The notes under the pieces were generated by a model that saw nothing but the letters and a program-made list of their open reading frames with translations, searched no databases and was not told the origin of the DNA. Shown one piece after another: positions 43,719 to 52,975 of a stretch of 64,000 nt of DNA (position 1 is its first letter; every line of letters starts with the position of its first letter). The position numbers were made by a program, and so were the translations under genes. The DNA is from Acetobacteraceae bacterium (GTDB lineage Bacteria; Pseudomonadota; Alphaproteobacteria; Acetobacterales; Acetobacteraceae): assembly GCA_027482245.1 (NCBI GenBank), contig JAIXWG010000056.1, positions 1-64,000 on the forward strand, read 5' to 3'.

Positions 43719-44183
43719 TCAGCGCGCCGGCACCACGGCCACCGCGTTGTACGGGCTGCCATCGATCAGCCGCGTGCTCCAGGCAAGGTAGACGACCGAG
43801 TTCCGCTCCTCATCGATAAAGCGGTGCACGCGCGTTTCCTTAAAGAACAGGCTGGTGTTGCTTTCGAACACCATCTCCCCCCGGTCGCCCCGGCGCGCGC
43901 CGGGCTGGATCTGGACCGGGCCCGTGGCGGCGCAGGTCAGGGCGAAGCGGGCAGGGTCTTCCGCCACGCCGAGCATCCCGGACAATCCACCCGTGCGCGC
44001 CTGGCTGATCCAGCAGGAGACGTTGCGCACCTCCGGATCGTCGAAGCGCTCCACCACCACGCGGTGGCTGCGCGTCAGGCCGAGATTGGTGATGGCCGTG
44101 TTCACATGGCCGACCTCCCGCGTCTCCTCCGCCAAAGCGGGGATCGGGAGCATCAGCAGGGCGGCCAGGATGGCGGCGCGCAT
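43719..44183 (-). CDS. creA: CreA family protein
   Basis: 154-residue periplasmic protein of unknown biochemical function. A signal peptide ends near residue 20 (IPALAEE). Family landmarks are EVGHVNTAITNLG, VVERFDDPEVRNVSCWISQA, KTGGLSG-type RTGGLSGMLG, FKETRVHRFIDEERNSVVYLAWSTRLIDGSP (cited from 20-residue parts). It lies 14 bp downstream of the ggt gene on the same strand, so both may be cotranscribed. Confidence 0.9.
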   Translation of the reverse strand: MRAAILAALLMLPIPALAEETREVGHVNTAITNLGLTRSHRVVVERFDDPEVRNVSCWISQARTGGLSGMLGVAEDPARFALTCAATGPVQIQPGARRGDRGEMVFESNTSLFFKETRVHRFIDEERNSVVYLAWSTRLIDGSPYNAVAVVPAR

Positions 44184-44197
44184 GGTCGTTCTCTCCT

Positions 44198-45877
44198 TCA
44201 ATCGCCGAGCGCTACACCTTCCCGGCGGGGATCGGCGGCGCCGAGCAGGCCGTTCGGCGTGATGCGGATGGCGGTCAGGCCGGATTCGATCACGCGCACA
44301 TCGGGACGATGGCCGCGGGCTTCCAGGGCCGGGGCCAGCGCGGCCGCAGGGGTGCCGGCCTCCAGCTCCGTCAGCGCCGTGCCGACCACGCCGATGCGCG
44401 GAAGCGCCAGCGCCTCCGCCGGCGGAAGGTTCCAATCCAGCATCGCGATGAGGGATTGCGCGACATGCCCGATGATGCGGGCACCGCCCGCCGAACCCAG
44501 CGCCAGCACCGCCCTTCCGCCGGAATCCAGCACGATGGTGGGGGACATGGAGGAACGGGGCCGCTTGCCGGGCTCGACTCGGTTGGCGACGGGCCGCCCA
44601 TCGGCTTCGGGGATGAAGCTGAAATCCGTCAGTTCGTTGTTCAGCAGGAAGCCGCGGACGAAGATGCGGGCACCCATCACGGCCTCGATCGTCGTGGTCA
44701 TGGAGACGACGTCGCCCCAGCCATCGACGATGGTGATGTGGCTGGTGCCGGCTTCGTAGTCGTTCTCCTGCGGCGCCAGCGATGCGTCCCGCCAGGGCGG
44801 GTTGCCGGCGCGGGGCGGGGCCATGGCGCGGTCGCGGTCGATCAGCTGGGCGCGGCCGGTGATGTAGCCGGCGTCGAGCAGCCCGCGCAGCGGCACGCGG
44901 ACGAAATCGTCATCGGCGAGGTAGAGGTTGCGATCCGCAAAGGCGAGGCGCGAGGCCTCCCCGATCAGATGCGCGGCGTCGAGACTGCCGGGGGCGAGCC
45001 CGCGCAGGTCGAAGTGTTCCAGCAGGCCGAGGATCTGGCCAACCGCGACGGCGCCGGAACTCGGCGGGCCCATGCCGCAGAGCCGGAAGACGCGATAGGG
45101 CGCGCAGACGGGGTCGCGGCGGCGGGGCTGGTAGCCGGCGATGTCGGCCTCCGTCATGCCGCCGGGATTGGCATGGCCCTGGACGGCGACGGCGATGTCC
45201 TGCGCGATGGGGCCGCGATGGAAGGCATCCGCCCCCTCCACCGCCACGACGCGGAGCGTCGCGGCGAGCGCGGGGTTGCGCAGCATGGTGCCGGGCGCAT
45301 GGGCGTTGCCGTCCGCGTCGAAGAAATAGGCCCGCGCGCCGGGGTCACGCCGCAGGCTTTCGGCATTGGCGGCCGCGGCGGCGGCCATGCGGCGCGGCAC
45401 GGGGAAGCCCTGTTCGGCCAGGCGGATGGTGGGCGCCATCAGCTGCGCCCAGGCCAGCTTGCCATGTTCCCGGTGGGCGGCTTCCAGCATGCGGAGCAGC
45501 CCGGGCACGCCGACGCTGCGCCCGCCCTCCATCGCCTGGGCGAAGGGCATGGGCGTGCCGTCGGGGCGCAGGAACAGGCCGGGCGTGGCGGCGGCGGGCG
45601 CGGTCTCCCGCCCATCCCAGGTCGTCACCGCCTGGCTTTCGCTGTCGTAATGCAGCATCAGCCCGCCGCCGCCGATGCCGGCGGCCTGCGGTTCCGTCAG
45701 CGTCAGCATGACGGCGGCGGCGATGGCGGCGTCCGTGGCGCTGCCGCCGGCGCGCAGGATCTCCAGCGCGGCTTCCGTCGCGGGCGGGCTGGCGGTGGCG
45801 GCCATGTGCTGGCGCGCCGGCGTCTGGGCCCCGGCGGGGATCGTCAGGGTCAGGAGGAACAGCAGGACGAATCGCAT
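44198..45877 (-). CDS. ggt: Gamma-glutamyltransferase
   Basis: 559-residue N-terminal nucleophile hydrolase of the periplasm that cleaves gamma-glutamyl bonds such as those in glutathione. A signal peptide ends near residue 18 (PAGAQ). The predicted autoprocessing site and catalytic Thr is in [12 protein letters not shown]; the large-subunit pattern [20 protein letters not shown] and the glycine motif GSAGGARII of the small subunit are present. ATG 45877 fits the signal peptide better than GTG 45886. It is divergent from yraN across 38 bp. Confidence 0.92.
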   Translation of the reverse strand: MRFVLLFLLTLTIPAGAQTPARQHMAATASPPATEAALEILRAGGSATDAAIAAAVMLTLTEPQAAGIGGGGLMLHYDSESQAVTTWDGRETAPAAATPGLFLRPDGTPMPFAQAMEGGRSVGVPGLLRMLEAAHREHGKLAWAQLMAPTIRLAEQGFPVPRRMAAAAAANAESLRRDPGARAYFFDADGNAHAPGTMLRNPALAATLRVVAVEGADAFHRGPIAQDIAVAVQGHANPGGMTEADIAGYQPRRRDPVCAPYRVFRLCGMGPPSSGAVAVGQILGLLEHFDLRGLAPGSLDAAHLIGEASRLAFADRNLYLADDDFVRVPLRGLLDAGYITGRAQLIDRDRAMAPPRAGNPPWRDASLAPQENDYEAGTSHITIVDGWGDVVSMTTTIEAVMGARIFVRGFLLNNELTDFSFIPEADGRPVANRVEPGKRPRSSMSPTIVLDSGGRAVLALGSAGGARIIGHVAQSLIAMLDWNLPPAEALALPRIGVVGTALTELEAGTPAAALAPALEARGHRPDVRVIESGLTAIRITPNGLLGAADPRREGVALGD

Positions 45878-45915
45878 GTGGTTCACCGCGTGTGGCGGCG
45901 ATAGCCTAGGACACG

Positions 45916-46284
45916 ATGCGCAACCCCGTCATGCGTCAGGCCTCGGAGGCACGCGGGAGGCACGCCGAAAGCCAGGCCAGCGCGGCGTTGGCCGCGGACG
46001 GCTTCGTGGAGGTCGCGCGGCGCGTCCGCACCGGCGTGGGTGAGATCGACCTGGTCGTGGAGCGCAACGGCCTGCTGGTCTTCGTCGAGGTCAAGGCGCG
46101 GGCGACATTGGGGGAGGCCGCGGTCGCGCTCGGCCCGCGCCAGCAGGCGCGGCTGATGGCGGCCGGCGAGGCCTGGATGGCCGCCAATCCCGGCCATGGG
46201 ACGGCAGGCGTGCGGTTCGACCTGCTGCTGGTGGATGGCGCGGGGCGGGTGCGGCGCATCGCCGATGTCATCCGGGCCTGGTGA
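45916..46284 (+). CDS. YraN family (UPF0102) endonuclease-like protein
   Basis: 122 residues with the restriction-endonuclease-like core of the UPF0102 family: [32 protein letters not shown] and KARATLGEA, giving the E-x(n)-D-x(n)-E-x-K motif. Its biological role is not established; related proteins are linked to DNA uptake and repair. It is usually next to rsmI, which is not in the window. The stop overlaps the start of the next gene by one base. Confidence 0.88.
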   Translation: MRNPVMRQASEARGRHAESQASAALAADGFVEVARRVRTGVGEIDLVVERNGLLVFVEVKARATLGEAAVALGPRQQARLMAAGEAWMAANPGHGTAGVRFDLLLVDGAGRVRRIADVIRAW

Positions 46285-46768
46285 TGCCGCTCGGGATCAT
46301 CCTTCGCCTGGATGATGCCGCCGCCGTCGCGGTGCGCGCCGTCGCGCAGCGGCTGCGGGCCGAGGCGCCGCCGCCGGACTATCCGCCGCATGTCACGCTG
46401 GTGCGCACCGAGGATGAGAAGGCCGCGCCCCGGCTGCACGCGGCGATGCGCGTCCTGCGATCGACACCGCTGCCCATCCGGCTGGATGCGGTACGCCACT
46501 TCGCGGGCCCGCCGCCCATCTGCTGGCTGGCGCCAGCGCCGGATGCGGCGCTGGCGGCGTGTCATGCCGCGCTGGTCGCGGCACTCGCGGGGCTGGCGCT
46601 GCATCCGCACAGCCTGGCCCCGGACTGGACGCCGCATGTCACGCTCTTCACCGGGGAGGCGCCCGGCGGCCCCGTGAGACCATCGAGGGCTGGCTGGTCG
46701 CGGCGGAACTGGTGCGCTTTCCGCCGCCGCTCCTTCTTGCTCGGCAGGCGCTCAGCCCGGCGGCGTGA
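46284..46768 (+). pseudogene. thpR: 2'-5' RNA ligase/cyclic phosphodiesterase family gene with apparent frameshift
   Basis: The first frame gives about 130 residues of a 2H phosphoesterase with both HxTx motifs, PPHVTLVRTE and TPHVTLFTGE. Homology then breaks in a C/G run at about 46663-46676. Continuing in the other frame gives RETIEGWLVAAELVRFPPPL and a stop at 46768, the expected C-terminal strand and total length (about 161 residues). So one base appears deleted. It may be a true pseudogene or a sequencing error. The restored 3' end overlaps the end of the convergent panC gene by 17 bp. Confidence 0.75.
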
Positions 46769-47591
46769 AGGCCATGTTGTCCAGCAGCCGCACATCGCCG
46801 AGCCGCGCCGCGGCGAGCAGCCGGCCGGGGCCGGATTGCCAGGGGCGCAGCGTCTCCGGCTCCACCAGCGCCAGGTAGTCCGGCGCGAAGCCCGCGGCGC
46901 GCAGCTGGTCCTGCGCATCGGTCAGCACGGGCTCGGCCGGCGCGCCGTTCGCGATGCGCTCCAGAGCATCGCGCATCAGCTTCGGCAGCAGCGGCGCCAG
47001 TGCGCGCTCCGACGCGCTGAGGCGGATGTTGCGGGATGACATGGCGAGGCCATCGGCCTCCCGCACCGTCCCGTGCGGGATGATGCGGATGGGCAGGTCG
47101 AGGTCCGCGACGACGCGCTTCACCAGCTGCAATTGCTGCCAGTCCTTCTCCCCGAAGACGGCGCAATCCGCGCCGGTCTGGCTGAACAGCTTGGTGCAGA
47201 CGGTGGCGACGCCACGGAAATGGCCGGGGCGGGCCGTGCCCTCGAAGCCCTCCGCCGGGCCTGTCACCTCGATCGTGGTGGCGGCGCCGGGGGGATACAT
47301 GGTGGGCACATCGGGCATCCAGACGAGGTCGGTGCCGAGCGATTCCAGCTTGCGCAGATCGCCTGCCTCGTCGCGGGGATAGCGGGCCAGGTCCTCGGTG
47401 GGCAGGAACTGCAGCGGGTTGACGAAGATGGAGACGACGACTGCTTCCGCATGGCGCCGCGCCTCCGTCACCAGGGCCAGGTGTCCTTCATGCAGCGCCC
47501 CCATGGTGGGGACCAGGGCGAGGCGCTGGCCGGCCATGCGGCAGGCGGCGGTGGCGGCGCGCAACGCCGCAAGGTCGCGGATGACCCGCAT
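46752..47591 (-). CDS. panC: Pantothenate synthetase
   Basis: 279-residue enzyme that joins pantoate and beta-alanine with ATP. The HIGH-type nucleotide motif is PTMGALHEGHLAL; pantoate-binding segments are SIFVNPLQF and VFGEKDWQQLQLVKR; the KMSKS-like loop is AMSSRN. Length and order are typical. It is transcribed in the same direction as the upstream comM gene, which ends 78 bp before its start. Confidence 0.95.
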   Translation of the reverse strand: MRVIRDLAALRAATAACRMAGQRLALVPTMGALHEGHLALVTEARRHAEAVVVSIFVNPLQFLPTEDLARYPRDEAGDLRKLESLGTDLVWMPDVPTMYPPGAATTIEVTGPAEGFEGTARPGHFRGVATVCTKLFSQTGADCAVFGEKDWQQLQLVKRVVADLDLPIRIIPHGTVREADGLAMSSRNIRLSASERALAPLLPKLMRDALERIANGAPAEPVLTDAQDQLRAAGFAPDYLALVEPETLRPWQSGPGRLLAAARLGDVRLLDNMAFTPPG

Positions 47592-47669
47592 GGTGATGGC
47601 TTCTCCCGGGCTTGTTGCGCGGGAGAGTGGGTGTGGCGGGGGCGGGGCGGCAAGGGCGGCGGGCGCGGA

Positions 47670-49178
47670 TCACCCATTCCGCCCGGGCATCCGATGCCGG
47701 AAGGCCAGCGCCTCCGCCACATGCGCGCGGCCGGTGCGCGGCAGGCCCCCGAGGTCGGCGATGGTGCGCGCCACGCGCAGCGCGCGGACGGTGCCGCGGG
47801 TGGAGAGGCGGAGCCGCGTGCTGGCGGTTTCCAGCAGCTGCAGCGCCTCGGCATCGGCGGTCGCTTGCAGCGCGTCCCACTCGGCTTCCGCGTTGCAGCG
47901 TGCCCCACCGCGGGCACGCTGCCGGTCGCGCGCAGCGGCGACGCGGGCGGCGACCGTGGCGGAGGTTTCGCCGGCGGGCGCGCGGGCGAGTTCGGCGGGG
48001 GGCAGGGGCTGGATCTCGATCGTCAGGTCCATGCGGTCCAGCAGCGGGCCCGACAGGCGCATCTGGTAGTCCTGCCCGCATCCCGGCACCTTGGCGCATT
48101 CCCGCGCGGGATCACCGAGATAGCCGCAGCGGCAGGGATTCATCGCCGCGATGCACTGGAAGCGCGCGGGGTAGGTCACGTGGGCATTGGCGCGGCTGAT
48201 CGTGGTGCGGCCGGTCTCCATGGGCTGGCGCAGCGCTTCCAGCGCCGGCCTCGGGAATTCGGGCCATTCGTCCAGGAACAGCACACCGAGATGCGCCAGG
48301 CTGATCTCGCCCGGCCGCGCGCGATGCCCGCCGCCGACCAGCGCGGCGACGGAGGCGCTGTGATGCGGCTCCCGGAAGGGCGGACGGCGCAGCAGCAGGC
48401 CGTCTTCCAGCATCCCCGCCACGGAATGCACCAGGGAGACGTCCAGCGCCTCCGCCGGCGTCAGGTCCGGCAGCAGGCCGGGCAGGCGGGCGGCGAGCAT
48501 CGATTTCCCGGCACCTGGCGGGCCGACCATGAGGAGGTTGTGGCCACCGGCGGCGGCGATCTCCAGCGCCCGCTTGGCGCTTTCCTGGCCACGAACCTCA
48601 CTGAGGCAGGCGACCTTCTGGACGCGGTCGTCCAGCCGCGGCGGCGCGGGGGCGGAGAGGGTCTGGGTGCCGCGAAAATGGTTGATCAGCGCCGGCAGGT
48701 CGGGCGGCGCCAGCACCTGGATGCGCCCGGCCCAGGCCGCTTCCGGTCCCTGCCGTTCGGGGCAGACCAGGCCGAGTTCGCGGGCACTCGCCGCCATTGC
48801 CGCCGGCAGCACCCCGGCCACCGGCGCCAGCGTGCCGTCCAGCGCCAACTCGCCGAGCGCCGCGAAATCCGCGAGTTCGTCGCGCGCCAGGATCTCCATG
48901 GCGGCGAGCACGCCGAGCGCGATGGGCAGGTCGAAATGGCTGCCCTCCTTCGCCAGGTCGGCCGGCGCCATGTTCACGAGGACCCGCTTCGGCGGCAGCG
49001 ACAGGCCGATGGCGGTCAGCGCGGCGCGGACACGCTCACGCGACTCGCCGACGGCCTTGTCCGGCAGCCCGACGACGAGGAAGGCGGGCAGGCCCGGCGC
49101 GATCTGGACCTGGACCTCGACAGGCAGGGCCTCGACGCCGCTGAAGGCGAAGGTCTGGATCCGGGCGATGGTGCTCAT
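47670..49178 (-). CDS. comM: ComM/YifB family ATPase (Mg-chelatase-like)
   Basis: 502-residue AAA+ helicase. N-terminal ChlI-like domain (VEVQVQIAPGLPAFLVVGLP, VLVNMAPADLAKEGSHFDLP), Walker A GPPGAGKSM, Walker B LFLDEWPEFPR, a zinc-finger-like segment CRCGYLGDPARECAKVPGC, and the C-terminal Mg-chelatase domain. In Vibrio ComM drives branch migration during natural transformation; in many bacteria it is present without known competence. ATG 49178 starts the conserved MSTIARIQTFAF. Confidence 0.92.
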   Translation of the reverse strand: MSTIARIQTFAFSGVEALPVEVQVQIAPGLPAFLVVGLPDKAVGESRERVRAALTAIGLSLPPKRVLVNMAPADLAKEGSHFDLPIALGVLAAMEILARDELADFAALGELALDGTLAPVAGVLPAAMAASARELGLVCPERQGPEAAWAGRIQVLAPPDLPALINHFRGTQTLSAPAPPRLDDRVQKVACLSEVRGQESAKRALEIAAAGGHNLLMVGPPGAGKSMLAARLPGLLPDLTPAEALDVSLVHSVAGMLEDGLLLRRPPFREPHHSASVAALVGGGHRARPGEISLAHLGVLFLDEWPEFPRPALEALRQPMETGRTTISRANAHVTYPARFQCIAAMNPCRCGYLGDPARECAKVPGCGQDYQMRLSGPLLDRMDLTIEIQPLPPAELARAPAGETSATVAARVAAARDRQRARGGARCNAEAEWDALQATADAEALQLLETASTRLRLSTRGTVRALRVARTIADLGGLPRTGRAHVAEALAFRHRMPGRNG

Positions 49179-49242
49179 TCGCCCAAGCCTGTGGTGTATT
49201 CGCGCTCCGATCAATGCCTGGTTGATGAAGATCGGGTCGATT

Positions 49243-50151
49243 CTACCTCAACGTTGCGGGGCCGGCCGCCCAGGGCGGGCGGAACCGGTTGAACTCCGCC
49301 GCGCGCTGGCGTTCAAGCACGCTGAAGACGCCATGGATCAGGTGGAAGGCATCGCCGGTCGTCAACTCCGCGCAGGCGGAGACAAGGGCGCTGCCATGGC
49401 CGGTGAAATGGATCAGCGGCGGTGATCGCGCGCCAAGCTCGCGCCGCATGCGTTCGGGCAGCCATGAACCGGGCGCCGGGCGCCGGTTCGCCTCCGCATT
49501 CAGCGCGTCGAGATCGGTATCCCGCGGAACCGTTGGCGGGAGGGACAGAAAGCGGAGGGGACAGGCCCGCAGCGGCTCGTCGCCCCACCCCTCGCCCGAG
49601 GTGTCGCGGCCGATGTCGCTGATGACGAGGTCGAAGGGTTGCGCGCGCGCCTCCCGCATCTCGTGCAACGCTTCGTCATTGCTGCGCGCGAAGCGGATGG
49701 AGATGCCCGCCCATTGGAAGAACTGGATCAGGTTGTTGTTGCCGGCCGGGTTGTCATCGACCCACAGGATGACGGCGCCCGACAGCACCGGCCTGACCCA
49801 GTTCGCGCGTGCCTGCACCGATTCAAGCTGGCCCGGTTCCAGGGAATAGCCGCCTGGCCGGGCGGGATTTGCGATCGGCAGCGCCGTCAGCGGTGCGCGT
49901 TCGATGGAGACCCCGAAACCGCTCAGCTTCTGCGCATCGCGAAGCAGGGCCTCGATCGCGCCGCGCCCGTCCCATGCGACGACGACCGCGGCGATTATGA
50001 GGGCGCCGATGGTGAGCGACCTGGCGATGGAGAGAACGGAGCCCGTCGCCTCGGCCACCCGGGCCAGCCATTCATTGAATGATCGATGAGGGGGCGAAGG
50101 CGCTTCACGATCCGGCAGGCCCGGTGACCGCCCGGCATTCGACTCCGACAT
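49243..50151 (-). CDS. Membrane-anchored receiver-like (REC) domain protein
   Basis: 302 residues, no known full-length family that I recognise. One transmembrane helix at about residues 46-60 is followed by a CheY-like domain from about 125: VILWVDDNPAGNNN (Asp132, Asp133), a helix, then DLVISDIGRD with phosphoacceptor candidate Asp179. After it comes an insert of about 45 residues before the strand LIHFTGHGSA, and the protein ends without an output domain. No histidine kinase is nearby. The VDDxPxNN style of receiver occurs in orphan, conflict-type proteins as far as I recall. A membrane scaffold or sensor role is speculative. Confidence 0.7.
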   Translation of the reverse strand: MSESNAGRSPGLPDREAPSPPHRSFNEWLARVAEATGSVLSIARSLTIGALIIAAVVVAWDGRGAIEALLRDAQKLSGFGVSIERAPLTALPIANPARPGGYSLEPGQLESVQARANWVRPVLSGAVILWVDDNPAGNNNLIQFFQWAGISIRFARSNDEALHEMREARAQPFDLVISDIGRDTSGEGWGDEPLRACPLRFLSLPPTVPRDTDLDALNAEANRRPAPGSWLPERMRRELGARSPPLIHFTGHGSALVSACAELTTGDAFHLIHGVFSVLERQRAAEFNRFRPPWAAGPATLR

Positions 50152-50246
50152 CCGCGTCGCTCCACGATGGACGATGGCGGGCCGGGCGGCTTCCGCCCCA
50201 ACCCTGCGCCATCAGGCCGTGCGCCACGAATCGCCGGCAAGCCGCA

Positions 50247-51281
50247 TCATGCGCCGTTCCATCCGCCCATGAAACGGACCAGCAGTGTGCCCAACCGATC
50301 GACGTTGTAGCCGCCCTCCTGGATGATCGCCGTCGGCAGACCGGCCTTCGCGATCATGGCGCCGGCGCGGGCGAAGCCATCCTCCGTCACGGACAGCGCG
50401 TTCAGCGGCTCGTGCTCGCTGGCGTCGAAGCCGAGGGAGACGACCAGTGCCTCCGCCCCGAACTGCCGGATCGCGGCCAGGCCGTGCTCGATGGCGGGCA
50501 GCCAGGCGGCATCCCCGGAGCCGATGGCAAGCGGCAGGTTCAGGTTGCAGGCAAGGCCGGCGCCGCCGCCCCGCTCCCCGTGGTAGCCGACATACCAGGG
50601 GTAGTAGCCGGTGGGGTCGCCATGGACGGAGACGGTGAGGACATCCGGCCTGTCCCAGAAGATGCCCTGTGTGCCGTTGCCGTGGTGGCTGTCGATGTCG
50701 AGCACGGCGACGCGTTCGGCACCTGCGCGGCGCAGCGCCTCCACCGCAATGGCGGCGTTGTTGAGGTAGCAGTGGCCGCCCGCGCGCGCGGCGTAGGTGT
50801 GGTGGCCGGGCGGCCGACAGAGGGCGTAGGCGGTGCGGCCAGCGGCGGCTTCCTCCGCGGCCGCCAGCGCGCAGGCGGCGGCGCCGAGGCTCGCTGCCCA
50901 GGTGCCGGGGCCGATCGGGCAGGCGGTGTCGGCGGTGTACCAGCCGATGCGGCCGATCAGGCCGGTGGGGCAGGGCGCGCCCTGGGCCAGCATCTCCGGG
51001 CTGGGGTGGACATTCGCCACGATCTCCGGCCCCGCGCCGGGCAGCGCGGCCCATTCGGCGGGGGCGTCGCGCAGGAAGTCGAGGAAGGCGGCGGGGTGCA
51101 CGGCCTCCAGCGCCTCCCTCGGCGCATCGGGCGGCGTCAGGGGTGGCAGGCCGAGGCGGTGCAAGCCTTCCATCAGCGACGCCGCGCGGGCCGGCACTTC
51201 GAAGTTGGGGCGCACCTGGCCGCGCATCAGGAAGAAGCGCGGGCTGTGCAATTCCTGGGCAGGATGGGCGAAGGTTTTCAT
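50247..51281 (-). CDS. Histone-deacetylase family protein (acetylpolyamine amidohydrolase-like)
   Basis: 344-residue zinc amidohydrolase. Active-site blocks: CRPPGHHTYAARAGGHCYLNN (His-His dyad region), VLDIDSHHGNGTQ (Asp and His zinc ligands), SLGFDASEHEPL (third ligand Asp) and EGGYNV (catalytic Tyr). The insertion GDPTGYYPWYVGYHGERGGG and the length match bacterial acetylpolyamine amidohydrolases rather than true histone deacetylases. It removes acetyl or related acyl groups from amines. Divergent from peptide transporter operon 2 across 89 bp, suggesting a shared function. Confidence 0.88.
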   Translation of the reverse strand: MKTFAHPAQELHSPRFFLMRGQVRPNFEVPARAASLMEGLHRLGLPPLTPPDAPREALEAVHPAAFLDFLRDAPAEWAALPGAGPEIVANVHPSPEMLAQGAPCPTGLIGRIGWYTADTACPIGPGTWAASLGAAACALAAAEEAAAGRTAYALCRPPGHHTYAARAGGHCYLNNAAIAVEALRRAGAERVAVLDIDSHHGNGTQGIFWDRPDVLTVSVHGDPTGYYPWYVGYHGERGGGAGLACNLNLPLAIGSGDAAWLPAIEHGLAAIRQFGAEALVVSLGFDASEHEPLNALSVTEDGFARAGAMIAKAGLPTAIIQEGGYNVDRLGTLLVRFMGGWNGA

Positions 51282-51311
51282 GGACGCGACGGTAAGGGCC
51301 CCCGCGCGGCC

Positions 51312-51341
51312 TTGTCCATGCGATGCCGGGCGGCGTAGCGT
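51312..51341 (+). promoter_or_regulatory. Weak candidate promoter for transporter operon 2
   Basis: TTGTCC (51312-51317) and TAGCGT (51336-51341), 18 bp apart, within the 89-bp divergent gap and about 30 bp before the binding-protein ATG. Pattern match only. Confidence 0.25.
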
Positions 51342-51370
51342 TCGCCAACGAGGTTGGGAGACTTCACCAG

Positions 51371-52972
51371 ATGAGCATTTCGCGCCGCGGCCTCATGGCC
51401 GCCACCGCCGCCGCCGCGGGCATGGGTCCAACGCTCATGCGGGTGGAGGATGCGCTGGCGCAGGGCATCCAGCCCCGCCGCGGCGGGACGCTTACGACGA
51501 TCCTGCAGCCGGAGCCGCCGGTGCTGCAGATCGGCGTGAACAACCAGGGGCCGACGCTGATCGCGGCGGGCAAGATCTTCCAGGGCCTGGTGAAGTTCAG
51601 CCCGACGCTGGAGCCGCTGCCGGAACTCGCGGAGAGCTGGACCATCAGCCCCGACGCGTTGACCTACACCTTCAAGCTGCGGAACAACGTGAAATTCCAT
51701 GACGGCACGCCGATGACGGCGGATGACGTCATCTTCTCCATCATGAAGTTCCACATGGAGGTGGCGCCCCGCGCCCGGGCCATCTTCCAGCGCATCGACA
51801 AGGCGGAAGCGCCGGACGCGCACACGGTGGTGCTGACGCTGAAGGCGCCCTTCGAGCCCTTCCTGCTGATGTTCGACGTCACCGCCTGCGCCATCGTGCC
51901 GAAGCACCTCTTCGACGGGCAGGACTACCGCACGGCGCCCGCCGTGCAGCGCCCGGTCGGCACCGGGCCGTTCCGCTTCGCCGAATGGCAGCGCGGCAAC
52001 TTCATCCGGCTGGAGCGTTTCGCCGACTACTGGAAGCCGGGCCAGCCCTACCTGGACGCGATCATCTACCGGATTGTCCCCGACAGCCAGTCGCGACGCC
52101 TGGCGCTGGAGACCGGCCAGGTGCTGATGACCGCCGCCGGCGACATCGAGCCCTTCGACACGCCCGCGCTGCGCGCCCGCCCGAACCTGGAGGTGCTGAC
52201 GACGGGCTGGGAATACTTCTCACCCCTCAGCTGGATCGAGACCAACCACCGCGTCGCGCCGCTCGGCGACATCCGCGTGCGCCAGGCGATAAGCCGCGCC
52301 ATCGACCGCAACTTCATCGCGCAGCGGCTCTGGTTCAACATCGGCAAGCCGGCGACGAATCCCGTGGCCAGCACGACCAAGTTCCATGATCCGAGCGCCC
52401 GCATCGCGGGTTATGACCCTCGCGCGGCGATGCAGCTGCTGGATGCCGCGGGGCTGCGGCCGAACGCCCAGGGCGTGCGTGCCACCATCAAGCACCTGGT
52501 GCTGCCCTATGGTGAGGTCTGGACGCGGTTGGCGGAATACCTCCGCCAGTCGCTCCGCCAGGTCGGCATCCAGCTGGAGCTGGAGAGCACCGATGCCGGC
52601 AGCTGGGCGCGGCGGATCGGGGCCTGGGAATACGAGACCTCGATCAACTTCGTCTACCAGTTCGGCGACCCGACGCTGGGCGTGGAGCGGACCTATGTGT
52701 CGTCCAACATCCAGCGCGTGACCTTCACCAACACCGGCGGCTATTCCAACCCGCGCGTGGACCAGCTTTTTGCCGCCGCGCGTGACGGGCAGACGGCAGA
52801 GCAGCGCCGCGTCGCCTTCAGCGAGGTGCAGAAGATCCTGGTGGAGGAGGTGCCGCAGATCTGGCTGATGGAAATGGCCTTCCCGACCATCCATGACAAG
52901 CGCGTGCAGAATGCGGTCCGGCTCGGCACCGGCGTGCATGCGAGCTACGACGACGTGTTCCTGACAGCCTGA
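51371..52972 (+). CDS. Peptide ABC transporter substrate-binding protein (system 2)
   Basis: 533-residue family 5 solute-binding protein. The Tat-type signal MSISRRGLMAATAAAAG ends near residue 36 (DALAQG). Landmarks include LPELAESWTISPDALTYTF, KFHDGTPMTADDVIFSIMKF, PVGTGPFRFAEW and IRVRQAISRAIDRNFIAQRL. ATG 51371 is chosen because it opens the signal peptide. It differs clearly from the system 1 receptor, so the ligands probably differ. First gene of an operon continuing to 61028. Confidence 0.92.
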   Translation: MSISRRGLMAATAAAAGMGPTLMRVEDALAQGIQPRRGGTLTTILQPEPPVLQIGVNNQGPTLIAAGKIFQGLVKFSPTLEPLPELAESWTISPDALTYTFKLRNNVKFHDGTPMTADDVIFSIMKFHMEVAPRARAIFQRIDKAEAPDAHTVVLTLKAPFEPFLLMFDVTACAIVPKHLFDGQDYRTAPAVQRPVGTGPFRFAEWQRGNFIRLERFADYWKPGQPYLDAIIYRIVPDSQSRRLALETGQVLMTAAGDIEPFDTPALRARPNLEVLTTGWEYFSPLSWIETNHRVAPLGDIRVRQAISRAIDRNFIAQRLWFNIGKPATNPVASTTKFHDPSARIAGYDPRAAMQLLDAAGLRPNAQGVRATIKHLVLPYGEVWTRLAEYLRQSLRQVGIQLELESTDAGSWARRIGAWEYETSINFVYQFGDPTLGVERTYVSSNIQRVTFTNTGGYSNPRVDQLFAAARDGQTAEQRRVAFSEVQKILVEEVPQIWLMEMAFPTIHDKRVQNAVRLGTGVHASYDDVFLTA

Positions 52973-52975
52973 GGC

